From: Xestospongia bergquistia
Taxonomy: Eukaryota > Porifera > Demospongiae > Haplosclerida > Petrosiidae
Length of the DNA stretch: 64,000 bases
Direction of reading: 5' to 3'
Assembly: GCA_963965975.1 (NCBI GenBank)
Contig: OZ014419.1
Location: 868,001-932,000, forward strand
Shown here: piece after piece, positions 1 through 13,728 of the stretch
How the letters are laid out: each line of letters opens with the position of its first letter
Numbering within the stretch: the stretch's first letter is position 1
Made by a program: the position numbers and the translations under genes
Notes under the pieces: generated by a model
Databases searched by the model: none
The model's input: the letters and a program-made list of their open reading frames with translations, nothing else
Told to the model about the DNA's origin: nothing

Positions 1-1048
1 AATGGCATCTCTCCTTCAACTTGATTTAGCAAGACAGAGTCTTAGTCAATGTGGAGACATCTCTAGTGACTGTACTATGACAAGTAATACAACAGAATTA
101 AAGGCTATACTTCAAGATATTGTTTGGTTTATGAATTATTCAAGTCTACAGTTAAACACACTTACAAAGACTATTAAAGGACATGGTATACAAATTAATA
201 GTTTAAATGAAACAGTTAATAGTTTGAAGAACTCTCTGTGGAAATGTTGGCGTCCAAAATCTTGTCTTGATATTAAAACAGCTTGGCCTGATAGTACCTC
301 TGGTATTTACAGCATTTATGACGAGAGTAATAATGGGTCTTCTCATAATGTCTATTGTCATATGGAGGAGTTGTGTAGTTCTGAAGGAGGATGGACAAGA
401 ATAGCTTACCTCAATATGTCTGACTCTACAGAGAATTGTCCTCCAGGGTTTAAACTGTACCAGCCAGGAGGTGTTAGAGCTTGTGGAAGACAAAATTCAA
501 GCAGTGGGAGTTGTCAGTCAGTTAAGTTTCTTTCTTATAGTATCAGTTACTCTCAGATGTGTGGTAGGGTAGTGGGGTATCAGTATGGATCACCTGATGC
601 AATTCATAGTTCTAGCAATCGTGGAACAGGACATGATGATATCAACAGGTATTATGTTGATGGGGTCAGTCTCACACATGGCTTTCCTCGTCAACATATC
701 TGGACATTTATGGCTGGAAATTCTGAAAAAACAAATTCACATTACGATTGTCCATGTACTAACGGTAGTACACAAACTGTCCTGTCTTTTATTGGAATTG
801 ATTACTTCTGTGAATCTGGTAATCCAGATACTTATTGGCAAGGTAAACTCTATTCTGCTGATCCTCTCTGGGATAAGAAGGGATGCTCAACAATTGAACA
901 ATCATGTTGTCAAGTCACTGGTCTCCCATGGTTCCACAAGACCATTCAGTCTCCTACTACAGACTATATTGAGTTGAGAGTTTGTGGAGATGAAGGCACA
1001 GACAATGAGGATGTCCCTGTTAATTACTATGAAATATACATTAAATGA
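1..1048 (+). CDS. Fibrinogen-like secreted Cys-rich protein, copy A (5' end outside window)
   Basis: The reading frame is open from the left edge, so the first ATG at position 2 is internal. The visible 348 residues match the full-length copy at 5381-6607 almost throughout. There is a helical stalk rich in N-glycosylation sites. A fibrinogen-type start follows (SCLDIK, SGIY, VYCHMEELC, GGWTRIAYL), and then a Cys-rich domain containing VRACGR, CGRVVGYQY, DGVSLTHG and a final YYEIYIK. The stop is TGA at 1046-1048, and an AATAAA-type signal lies near 1090. No intron is visible. Family knowledge suggests an extracellular lectin-like or recognition protein, but only the N-terminal subdomain resembles fibrinogen; the ligand is unknown. 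Confidence 0.75.
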   Translation, partial: MASLLQLDLARQSLSQCGDISSDCTMTSNTTELKAILQDIVWFMNYSSLQLNTLTKTIKGHGIQINSLNETVNSLKNSLWKCWRPKSCLDIKTAWPDSTSGIYSIYDESNNGSSHNVYCHMEELCSSEGGWTRIAYLNMSDSTENCPPGFKLYQPGGVRACGRQNSSSGSCQSVKFLSYSISYSQMCGRVVGYQYGSPDAIHSSSNRGTGHDDINRYYVDGVSLTHGFPRQHIWTFMAGNSEKTNSHYDCPCTNGSTQTVLSFIGIDYFCESGNPDTYWQGKLYSADPLWDKKGCSTIEQSCCQVTGLPWFHKTIQSPTTDYIELRVCGDEGTDNEDVPVNYYEIYIK

Positions 1049-1131
1049 ACAGACCATGCATTATTATTGTTGTTAATTACTTGTTATGTTAATAAAAAAT
1101 AATGAATGTAGTCTGGTCATATATAGTATAG

Positions 1132-1440
<309 letters not shown>

Positions 1441-1834
1441 TAGGATAAAAACTATGTAGTTGAAGTGAACACGACATTTGAGGAAATCAATGATGTCATA
1501 ATTATAAAACGAATTAATTAATTAATTATATTGTCTGTTTATTAATAGGATTTCCAGACATTATTGTATTCTGATCCTCGTTCTGACAGTCTTGATAAAG
1601 GGAATCTTAAAACAGCTTTTGATGGTGCAAGACACTAAGTCTATAATAACTCATAACAATAGCTATATACATCTCTTATGAATATATTAATAATGCCCAC
1701 TGGTAGAGAAACTTGTTGCCCAGTCTTTGAAATTATAATATCAACATAATAGTCTGTTAATATACATCAGTACAACATACAATAACATTAGGGATAGTAC
1801 ATTGAAATGAATTATAATAATGTAATAATATATA

Positions 1835-2056
1835 TACAAGTATACTCAGTATATATATGTATACAAGTATACTCAGTATATATATGTATACAAGTATACT
1901 CAGTATATATATATATATATATACAAGTATACTCAGTATATATATGTATACAAGTATACTCAGTATATATATGTATATAAGTATACTCAGTATATATATG
2001 TATACAAGTATACTCAATATAAATATGTATACAAGTATACTCAGTATGTGTGTGTT

Positions 2057-2105
<49 letters not shown>
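1835..2105. repeat. AT-rich 27 bp minisatellite followed by (GT)n and (GA)n
   Basis: About eight copies of a unit of roughly 27 bp, with core tatacaagtatactcagta, are followed by a short GT run and a GA run at 2070-2105. They lie in the PRPF40 copy A intron before exon 2199. Copy B keeps only two or three degenerate units near 7350-7460, so the array length changed after duplication. Confidence 0.85.
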
Positions 2106-2108
<3 letters not shown>

Positions 2109-2889
2109 CATCTATCTATCTATCTATATCTATATATAGATATAGATATAAATCTTTACACATACTGTTTACTGTACAATTTCTTATTTTTTGTTCAGCT
2201 AAAAGACAAAGCTGAAGCCAGAGAGAAGGAGAGAGCTAAAGCAGAGGAGAAGAAGGTACTACTACTATCATCAATATCTTGTATTCCTTTACTTACCACT
2301 TGTAGCAAAGAAAACGTGAAGTCACTTTTAAACTGATGTTAAAAGGATCCAAACCTTCTCTTCAGTTCACAGACACATGGGAAGAGGTAAGTACATAACA
2401 TTATTTCTGATCCTGTAATTGTACATGTATAGGTAAGGAGTCATTTTGAAGGAGCGTCTGCATTTGAACAGAAGAGAAAGCAAAAGAGAAAGGAAAGAAA
2501 GAGAAATCAAGTCATCGTTCACACAAGAAGACCAAGAAACACAAACAATCAAGATCAAAATCAGTACAAGACTTCACCCACCATGTCATCATGTTTTGAT
2601 GGTCTTTTCATAGGTCTCATCTTATTCTGAGGAGGAGGAACGACCACGTCATCATAGTCGACGTCATCGCTCTCCATCTCCTAATCAATCTCGATCTCCA
2701 TCACCTGGTGATAGCGACAGAGAAAGTAAAAAAAGAAAACACAAGAAAGTAAAAAGAAACAACAAAAAATAAATTATAATATTCTGTTCTTCTAGAAATC
2801 CAAGAAGACACGTCATCACGCAGTAAGAGTATCAGTATTAAATATTTTGTAATTTAGACTCAAATGCATTTATTAGAGTTGTCTTAAGA

Positions 2890-3205
2890 TCATTTACATT
2901 GTATTATTGTTTATATAGCCTCAGTCCTCATACTTTGACATATTACATTGTATATTGTATTATTGTTTATATAGCCTCAGTTCTCATACTTTGACACATT
3001 ACATTGTATATTGTATTATTGTTTATATAGCCTCAGTCCTCATACTTTGACACATTACATTGTATATTGTATTATTGTTTATATAGCCTCAGTTCTCATA
3101 CTTTGACACATTACATTGTATATTGTATTATTGTTTATATAGCCTCAGTTCTCATACTTTGTCACATTACATTGTATATTGTATTATTGTTTATATAGCC
3201 TCAGT
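2890..3205. repeat. 56 bp tandem repeat carrying a 3' splice site (6 acceptor copies)
   Basis: Six acceptor-like stretches (tgtttatatagcctcag) occur at a regular 56 bp spacing, with TAG-CCTCAG near 2916, 2972, 3028, 3084, 3140 and 3196. Only the last runs into coding sequence (PQSSESEG). Each unit therefore contains a copy of the real intron end and the first bases of the exon. The homologous array in copy B has 15. Confidence 0.9.
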
Positions 3206-3546
3206 CTTCAGAATCTGAAGGTAAGATACGTAGTTCAAGACATAGTAAACGAAAACATGATGATCGTGAGAATGAAAGTCCACAACCAAAAAAAACCAAA
3301 GTGAGATTAACTAGATAGCTAGTTAATAAACTATTTTAATGACTGATCATTCCCATACAGGGCTACTCCTTTGAGAGTGAAGGAGAAATCCAGGATGACT
3401 AACTCAATTACATATAATTAATTGACTGTTCTCTCTTATTGCATAATTTCTATTACTTTTTTCATGAGCTTCCAAATACCAAATCTTTTCATCATAAATC
3501 ACTACTCATACAATATTGTATAATACAATGTTTAGTAGATAGATTA

Positions 3547-3895
3547 TTAATGAGAATGATCTGGAACACGTTTCCTGATAGGAGAGAGAGAGAGAGAGAG
3601 GTGACAAAACTATGAATGTTTAACTTACCTAGGAGCAGCTTTAATAATATTATCAACTCTCAATATCATTTCTGCAGCTTCTGATGCTGACAAAAGGACT
3701 TGACGTTTCACAAGATACGACTCTACAATACCGAGTATATTCATTTCTCCTACTGTCCCCCTTGCCATGTCTAAGAGAGAAATAACAAGACAGCCAGACA
3801 TGATACTAACCTTACCTAGACCCATATTACTTTTGCCTTCATCATGAAGAGCTTTCAATTGTGAAATAAGTTCAGAACTATCATAGCCAGCATTA
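3547..3895 (-). pseudogene. CCT2: CCT2 3' end, truncated duplicate (unit A)
   Basis: This is a nearly identical copy of the last three CCT2 exons at 9511-9875. The 28 bp terminal exon is at 3547-3574 (RKRVPDHSH and stop). The exon encoding [38 protein letters not shown] starts at about 3628, and part of the preceding exon ends at 3895. There homology stops abruptly inside the exon at CAG and continues into fibrinogen-like sequence. No upstream CCT2 exons are present, so this is a gene-end fragment left by the segmental duplication. The intact gene is 5.7 kb away. Confidence 0.9.
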
Positions 3896-4157
3896 TCAGT
3901 CTTTTATTGGTAATGATTACTTCTGTGAATCTGGTAATCCAAATACTTATTGGCATGTTATACTGCTGATCCTCTCTGGGAAAAGAAGGGATGTTCAAGA
4001 ATTGAACAATCATGTTGTCAAGTCACTGTTCTCCCATGGTTCTACAAGATCCTTCAGTCTCCTACTACTGACTATATTGAGTTGAGAGTGTGTGGAGATG
4101 AAGGCACAAGCAATAAGGATGTTCCTGTCAATTACTATGAGATTTATGTGAAATAAA
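3896..4157 (+). pseudogene. Relic: 3' end of a fibrinogen-like gene
   Basis: The sequence matches the last ~90 codons of the fibrinogen-like genes ([17 protein letters not shown], then after a small deletion and frame change ADPLWEKKGCSRIEQSCCQV and NYYEIYVK with TAA at 4154-4156). The 3' flank differs from that of copies A and B and the ending resembles the minus-strand copies (YEIYVK), so it derives from a third family member. It begins at the duplication junction. Confidence 0.8.
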
Positions 4158-5296
4158 ATGTCATTATGACTGTGATTGAAATAATTAGTGACTACTTCAT
4201 GTTATTATATTGTGTCTTTTAAAATCTAAAAATAATGTGATTTGTTTTATTTGCTACAAATTTAGCAATTTAAAACTACTAATTTCTAATACATTTTTTA
4301 TTACCAAACTAATTGCTTTACTTAGACTAAATAACCTCATATCTGCTACTTAAAAAATAGATTTTTAATCCAAGCCTCCATTTTCTTGAAGTAGTGATAA
4401 ATATACATAACCTTTTGACTCATATCTATTGCTGTTCTATTAACAATTATCTAAGTTCACTGAATTATCAATGTTATCATTCAGTATTTATCAGATAGAA
4501 ACTTAAGAAGCTAATATTTAGTTTCTTCTCTCATTGCATTATGTTAAATAATCATAGTAACATTTTATGACTGACTATATTTTTGTTAAGTATCTTTAGC
4601 TGAAATGTTTTCAATTGGTTGTCTTAGCTGTTGTTTGTTACTGGATGTCCCTCATTATCTCTCTATTCTGATCTAATACAAGTTAACATCAGTATGCAAC
4701 TACTGATGTTATAGATTATGAAACAAAACATAATGACATAAACAGTGCATATGTTGATGGTATCAGTCTCACACGTGGCTCTCCTCATCAACATATCTGG
4801 ACATTTATAGGAGCTTGTGGATGTAACTATTAGAAGGCAACTTTTAAAATTTGTATAGTCTATGTTACAATCTAAGCCTAAATGTATGTCACACTTCTCT
4901 GAGCTTAATATAAGAAATTTTCTTAAAATGTGTTTTCTGAATTTATTGACCTATGTAACCTCATTGTATACTTATAACCTATTACTGAGGTTATCTATGG
5001 TTGAATGGGAGGATGTAATAACCTTATATTTACTATCATTGTATAGTCAGACCATTTGTAAACTAGCTACTAGATAACAGATGATTTAATTTCCTTATAA
5101 GGGTAGACACGTTACCTTATTATAAGGTCATATGTATAGTACAAAACAGCTGAGCTAAAATAACAGCTATTTTATATATACACTTGACTAGTAAGCATGT
5201 ACAAGCCTGTATAGCACTTGTCATACCACACCAACATTGACCCCAATATTGGTCAGACCATAACCTGACTTGCCTGACCACTTGCTCTGGCTCTGT
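4158..5296. other. Intergenic, with an internal fragment of a fibrinogen-like gene at about 4690-4815
   Basis: This stretch is AT-rich with no supported gene. At about 4690-4815 a decayed piece corresponds to 6145-6270 of the intact gene (QYATTDAID through HYVDGVSLTHGSPRQHIWTF), with substitutions and small losses. The rest shows no recognisable feature. Confidence 0.6.
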
Positions 5297-5305
5297 TATA
5301 TAAAG
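5297..5305 (+). promoter_or_regulatory. TATA box of the fibrinogen-like gene (copy B)
   Basis: TATATAAAG lies 76 bp upstream of the chosen ATG at 5381, a normal spacing for a core promoter with a short 5' UTR. The minus-strand family member at 61187-62392 has a similar TATATAAA about 85 bp upstream of its ATG. Confidence 0.6.
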
Positions 5306-5380
5306 GGTGACATTTGTATTTAGACAATCATCTAACAAAACATTAGAGGATATTAGTGAGATACTAAATCTTTGAACAAC

Positions 5381-6607
5381 ATGGTGTTAAAAATACATAC
5401 AATATTGCTTTATCTTTTACTGATCTGGACTGTTGATGGATTTCAATACCAGTGTTCTTCCTCAAACTCATCTCTATCTCCATGGAGTACACTAGCTGAC
5501 TATATGACAAAGATGAATGAGCTGACACGTGGGTTTACCTCTCTCTCTCACTCACTCTCATCAATGGCATCTCTCCTTCAACTTGATTTAGCAAGACAGA
5601 GTCTTAGTCAATGTGGAGACACCTCTAGTGACTGTACTATGACAAGTAATACAACAGAATTAAAGGCTATACTTCAAGATATTGTTTGGTTTATGAATTA
5701 TTCAAGTCTACAGTTAAACACACTTACAAAGACTATTAAAGGACATGGTATACAAATTAATAGTTTAAATAAAACAGTTAATAGTTTGAAGAACTCTCTG
5801 TGGAAATGTTGGCGTCCAAAATCTTGTCTTGATATTAAAAAAACTTGGCCTCGTAGTACCTCTGGTATTTACAACATTTATGATGAGAGTGATAATGGGT
5901 CTTCTCATAATGTGTATTGTCATATGGAGGAATTATGTAATTCTGAAGGAGGATGGACAAGAATAGCTTACCTCAATATGTCTGACTCTACAGAAAAATG
6001 TCCTCCTGGGTTTAGACAGCACCAGTCAGACGGTGTTAGAGCTTGTGGAAGACAAAATTCAAGCAGTGGGAGTTGTCAGTCAGTTAAATTCCCTTCTTAT
6101 GGCATCAGTTACTCTCAAGTATGTGGTAGAATAGTGGGATATCAATATGCAACTACTGATGCTATAGATACAGTTTATGGAACAGGACATAATGATATCA
6201 ATAGTCATTATGTTGATGGTGTCAGTCTCACACATGGTTCTCCTCGTCAACATATCTGGACATTTATGGCTGGACTTTTTGAAAACGTCTCAAACCCAAT
6301 TGTTAATTGTCCCTGTGCTACTGGTACCACACAAACTGTCCAGTCTTTTATTGGTAATGACTACTTCTGTGAATCTGGTTGCCCATATACTATAGTATAT
6401 CCTAAACTCTATACTGCTGATCCTCTCTGGGACAAGAAGGGATGCTCAACAATTGAACAATCATGTTGTCAAGTCACTGGTCTCCCATGGTTTCACAAGA
6501 CCATTCAATGTCCTACTTCTGACTACATTGAAATGAGAGTTTGTGCAGATGAAGGCACAGACAATGAGGATGTCCCTGTTAATTACTATGAAATATACAT
6601 TAAATGA
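5381..6607 (+). CDS. Fibrinogen-like secreted Cys-rich protein, full length (copy B)
   Basis: A single-exon gene of 408 residues. ATG 5381 is chosen because it opens a clear signal peptide (MVLKIHTILLYLLLIWTVDG); the frame extends only to a TTG upstream. Residues 30-140 form a helical stalk with repeated Leu and N-x-S/T sites, suggesting multimerisation. From residue ~148, SCLDIK, SGIY, VYCHMEELC and GGWTRIAYL resemble the N-terminal subdomain of fibrinogen C-terminal domains and intelectins. The rest has about 16 Cys and strongly conserved blocks (CPPGF, VRACGR, CGRIVGYQY, HYVDGVSLTHGSPRQHIWTF, CPC, DYFCESG, ADPLWDKKGC, YIEMRVC) and does not match the usual fibrinogen end. It is likely secreted and may act in recognition or adhesion. 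Function is inferred. Confidence 0.85.
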   Translation: MVLKIHTILLYLLLIWTVDGFQYQCSSSNSSLSPWSTLADYMTKMNELTRGFTSLSHSLSSMASLLQLDLARQSLSQCGDTSSDCTMTSNTTELKAILQDIVWFMNYSSLQLNTLTKTIKGHGIQINSLNKTVNSLKNSLWKCWRPKSCLDIKKTWPRSTSGIYNIYDESDNGSSHNVYCHMEELCNSEGGWTRIAYLNMSDSTEKCPPGFRQHQSDGVRACGRQNSSSGSCQSVKFPSYGISYSQVCGRIVGYQYATTDAIDTVYGTGHNDINSHYVDGVSLTHGSPRQHIWTFMAGLFENVSNPIVNCPCATGTTQTVQSFIGNDYFCESGCPYTIVYPKLYTADPLWDKKGCSTIEQSCCQVTGLPWFHKTIQCPTSDYIEMRVCADEGTDNEDVPVNYYEIYIK

Positions 6608-6737
6608 ACAGACCATGTATTATTATTACTGTTTATTACTTGTTCTGTTAATAAAAGTTGAATTAAAGCTAATATGAATATAATCTGATCACAAGATACT
6701 AATATATATGTGAGATATATACTATATCTATATCTGA

Positions 6738-9366
<2,629 letters not shown>

Positions 9367-9510
9367 CTCAATTACATACAATTAATTGACTGTTCTCTCT
9401 TATTGCATAATTTCTGTTACTTTTTTCATGAGCTTCCAAATACTAAATCTTTTCATCATAAATCACTACTCATACAATATTGTATAATACAATGTTTAGT
9501 AGATAGATTA

Positions 9511-12500
9511 TTAATGAGAATGATCTGGAACACGTTTCCTGATAGGAGAGGGAGAGGGAGAGAGAGAGAGAGAGGTGACAAAGCTGTGAATATTTAACTT
9601 ACCTAGGAGCAGCTTTAATAATATCATCAACTCTCAATATCATTTCTGCAGCTTCTGATGCTGACAAAAGGACTTGACGTTTCACAAGATACGACTCTAC
9701 AATACCGAGTATATTCATTTCTCCTACTGTCCCCCTTGCCATGTCTAAGAGAGAAATAACAAGACAGCCAGACATGATACTAACCTTACCTAGACCCATA
9801 TTACTTTTGCCTTCAGCATGAAGAGCTTTCAATTGTGAAATAAGTTCAGAACTATCATAGCCAGCATTATCAGCAATAATAGTAGGTAACTAATAAGATA
9901 TAATAATACATACTGCAATCAATTATATAGTCTCCATCCCCTCTCACTTGTCTCAATGCTTTAGCAAAGCTTTCCATTGCCATGGACTCTTTACCAGGAG
10001 TAGTAGCTGCCAGTTTTTGTACAGCATCAGCCATCAACAACTCTGAACAACCTGTAATAATTAATACTATATTCTGATCTATTATAGTCAGATTACTTCA
10101 CCTCCACCATAAACTATTTTAGTCTCCTTAACAGTACGAGAGAGTACACAGAGAGCATCATGCAATGAACGTTCTGCTTCATCTAAGATCTGTTGAGTAG
10201 CACCTCGGACAACAATAGTACAAGCTGCTCCAAGAGCCACACCTGAGAATCTAATCAGCTAAAGAGAAATAAATGATTTTGAACAACAAGAGTACTATCT
10301 GTATTACCTTGTCTTCTCCGATCATAACTTCTTCAATAAGTTTACATTCACCTAATTTTACTTTCTCAGGATTACCAAATGTAGAGACTATCTCACCACC
10401 TTTAGATGACATTATAGTAACTATAATACGCTATTAGTAGTAGCATTACCTAGTACTAATGCTAGTCTCTCTATCCCTTCAAAGTCAGCATGTTCAATAG
10501 CCATTACTCCAGCATCAGCAAATAATTGTTCAGGATAGTTATAAATTAATTGTCTATTATTATTATGTTAATAAACAAGACATGTATTACATGTAACTGG
10601 TTATTTCTACCTGTTAATAAAGACATTGATTTGATGTTTCAAGATCATGTTAACTTTGTCTTTCATCTTTTCCTAAAAAATGTTTGATATTCATAATGAT
10701 CTACATACCAACCAGCTGGACTATATACACGTGTGGGGTGTGTGCATAGTAACATTTGAATATATATCCCCACTATCAGAACATAGTAATATTAGCATAT
10801 GTGCCATTAACAGAATTATAGTAATATTAGCATACATTCCATTACCAGAACATAGTAATACTAGGATATACCCCCATTATCAGAACATAGTAATACTACC
10901 ATATACCCCCATTATCAGAATATAGTAATACTACCATATACCCCCATTATCAGAATATAGTAATACTACTATATACCCCCATTAAAAGAACATAGTAATA
11001 TTAGCATATGTGCCATTAACAGAATTATAGTAATATTAGCATACATTCCATTATCAGAACATAATAATACTACCATATATCCCCATTATCAGAATATAGT
11101 AATACTACCATATATCCCCATTATCAGAATATAGTAATACTACCATATACCGCCATTATCAGAATATAGTAATACTACCATATACCCCCATTATCAGAAT
11201 ATAGTAATACTACTATATACCCCCATTAAAAGAACATAGTAATATTACCATATACCCCATTATCAGAATATAGTAATACTACCATATACCCCTATTACCA
11301 GAATATAGTAATACTACCATATACCCCTATTACCAGAATATAGTAATACTACCATATACCCCCATTATCAGAATATAGTAATACTAGCATATACCCCCAT
11401 TATCAGAATATAGTAATACTAGCATATACCCCCATTATCAGAATATAGTAATACTAGCATATACCCCCATTATCAGAATATAGTAATACTAGCATATACC
11501 CCCATTATCAGAACATAGTAATACTACCATATACCCCCATTATCAGAATATAGTAATACTAGCATATACCCCCATTATCAGAATATAGTAATACTAGCAT
11601 ATACCCCCATTATCAGAATATAGTAATACTAGCATATACCCCCATTATCAGAATATAGTAATACTACCATATACCCCTATTATCAGAACATAGTAATATT
11701 AGGATATACCTCATTGGCAAAAGTGTACATTATTGATGGAGTGGTTATTTATATAAAGATAAGAAAATACTAACTTCAAATTATTATTACCTTCTCAGCT
11801 ATTTCTAGTTCAGCTATCTTCTGAGTTGAATCAACTCTCACTTTAGATCCAAACACCTGATAGAAAAACAAGTATATCCAATCTATCCATCCATTTATCC
11901 AATCTATCCATCCATTTATCCAATCTATCCATCCATCATCTAATCTGTCCATCCATTCATCTAATCTATCTATCCATTTATCCAATCTATCCATCCATCA
12001 TCCAATCTATCCATCCATTTATCCAATCTATCTATCCATTTATCCAATCTATCCATCCATCCATTCATCCAATCTAACCTTTATCTTATCAGTATCCATT
12101 GCAGTGTTAGCAATAAGAATACGAGCATTCTCAATTTTCTTTGGTTGATTGACTCCAATTTTCTTTTCCAAAAGAAAACCTACAAAGAAAGGATACAGTA
12201 ACTTTCCCCAAAAACACAGCCACAACATGTACTATGTACCAAACCAACTAACTCTCAACATCCCTTTCAAGTAAATTCCCTAATTATTACTACAGGTACC
12301 TATTACTACAAAGCTATTATTACTACAACTAATTTTCCAAGAAGAGTACATGCCAACATTAACAAAAAATTAACAAATATTTTACAAATGAACCCATTAG
12401 ACAAATATGTCAACTTTTTACTACATTATATAACAATGTTGTTATTGAACCTTCTTCTAGATAAGAGTCAGCTAATCGACCACCTAGTTTCTTGATTACT

Positions 12501-13625
12501 TTAATAGCCTCTAAATTACCAGATCCCTACACAACACGGGATATCTAATGAGCAGGGTCTTCCCTGTTATTACCTGCAATCTCAGAACAGCATCCACAGC
12601 TAACTTAGCAAAGTGGTCACGATGATGAACAAGGATCTTGGAACTGAGAGTGGTACGTGCAATATTAAGGAGATCTTCACGAAACTTTGCTTCATCAGCA
12701 CTTACAAGGGAAAGAGATAACTCCTGTCATTATTGGCACTATTGTACTATTACATACATTGGTAAACAAGGGTATGTTACTATAGAAGAGGTGACACATG
12801 TTATAGTGAATGAGGCTTTATATATATATCTCTCTTTCTCTCTCTATCTGTATACCTGTTATCTTTGGCAGCATCTGTGAGTGCTTGACGAGCACAGTCC
12901 ACAGCTTTTCTCCACCCACTAATAATTGTTTGCGGATGAATCTTGGCAGCAATCAAAATCTCTGCCTCCTACACAATACAATATTAATTACAATATTATT
13001 GTCACTAATGTACAATAACATTATATTATACTAACATATGTTATAATATGTCCTACCTTGAGGAGTTCACATGCTAATACAGTAACACTAGTGGTACCAT
13101 CTCCCACCTCATCATCTTGTACCAAGGATATATCTATGATCAATTTTAACCCTTTATTGACTACACTAATATTGACATACCCACAAGTACTTTAGCAGCT
13201 GGATTATCCACACCAATTGATTTGAGTATAGTAGCTCCATCATTAGTGACTTGAACACCTTCATTGTGTGGGCCAACAGACACTAGTATTTTGTCCTGAA
13301 AAAGAAGGCATCCATACAATACTAACTACTGATGATATGTGATAACAGAAATAACAATATTACACTAATAGATTATAATCTATAGACATAAACGTACCAT
13401 TCCCTTAGGACCCAGTGTACTCTTAATAAGATCTCCAATAGCAATAGCACCAACAAAGGAGGACTGAGTAGTAGTACATATATTTATCTTATAGTACTGT
13501 TCAGATATTTACCATTCTGGCTGTCTCTCCTTTCTCTTCCTGTGCCTCTCTCTTAAGAATCTGAATAGGTTGTAGTGATGCCTAGAAAGAGGAAATAAAA
13601 TACAAAGAAGAGAGGTACCTACCAT
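9511..13625 (-). CDS. CCT2: T-complex protein 1 subunit beta (CCT2)
   Basis: Subunit of the cytosolic TRiC/CCT chaperonin that folds actin and tubulin. I read 18 exons: 13623-13625, 13513-13581, 13398-13463, 13181-13295, 13057-13133, 12856-12968, 12574-12700, 12451-12526, 12079-12179, 11791-11856, 10611-10672, 10450-10553, 10308-10399, 10102-10258, 9948-10051, 9790-9889, 9603-9744 and 9511-9538. They join in frame to 533 residues (human 535). Group II chaperonin motifs are present: [10 protein letters not shown] and the nucleotide-binding [10 protein letters not shown]. The first coding exon holds only the ATG. The last is 28 bp and supplies the conserved RKRVPDHSH tail; without it the frame would stop at a TAA just past the 9603 donor. 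Two introns hold large minisatellites. The gene converges on PRPF40 copy B. Confidence 0.95.
10740..11705. repeat. ~35 bp minisatellite in a CCT2 intron
   Basis: More than 20 copies of a unit with core ccattatcagaatatagtaa, with variants accat/agcat and cccc/ctcc. They fill most of the 1.1 kb intron between exons 11791-11856 and 10611-10672. Less regular copies at the left end suggest outward homogenisation. Confidence 0.9.
11870..12075. repeat. ATCC-rich tandem repeat in a CCT2 intron
   Basis: Repeats of tccatccatttatccaatct and shorter tetranucleotide variants fill the intron between exons 12079-12179 and 11791-11856. They are simple-sequence derived. A spurious minus-strand frame of Asp/Trp/Ile repeats through it is not a gene. 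Confidence 0.85.
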
Positions 13626-13728
13626 TTCGGTTTACTCCACGTGGTTAACTTAGGAAACGTCTGTACATTTTTGTAATTTCACTTTAAAGGCGTGGCTCAT
13701 TTGGGAGGATGCTTTTGCAACAAGGAAG

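Noticed and set aside
1757-2336. Overlapping Tyr/Ile/Ser-repeat reading frames on both strands
   Set aside because: Low-complexity translation of the AT minisatellite and GA/GT runs.
3625-3858. A 77-residue independent minus-strand gene (and its twin at 9599-9832)
   Set aside because: It reads through a 45 bp CCT2 intron; splicing gives the canonical chaperonin sequence.
5381-6607. A complete fibrinogen C-terminal (FReD) domain
   Set aside because: Only the first subdomain (SGxY, VYCxM, GGWT) fits; I do not see the usual calcium-binding and polymerisation-pocket end.
10740-11705. CRISPR-like or coding reading of the 35 bp repeats
   Set aside because: Continuous minisatellite inside a CCT2 intron; no spacers and no conserved protein.
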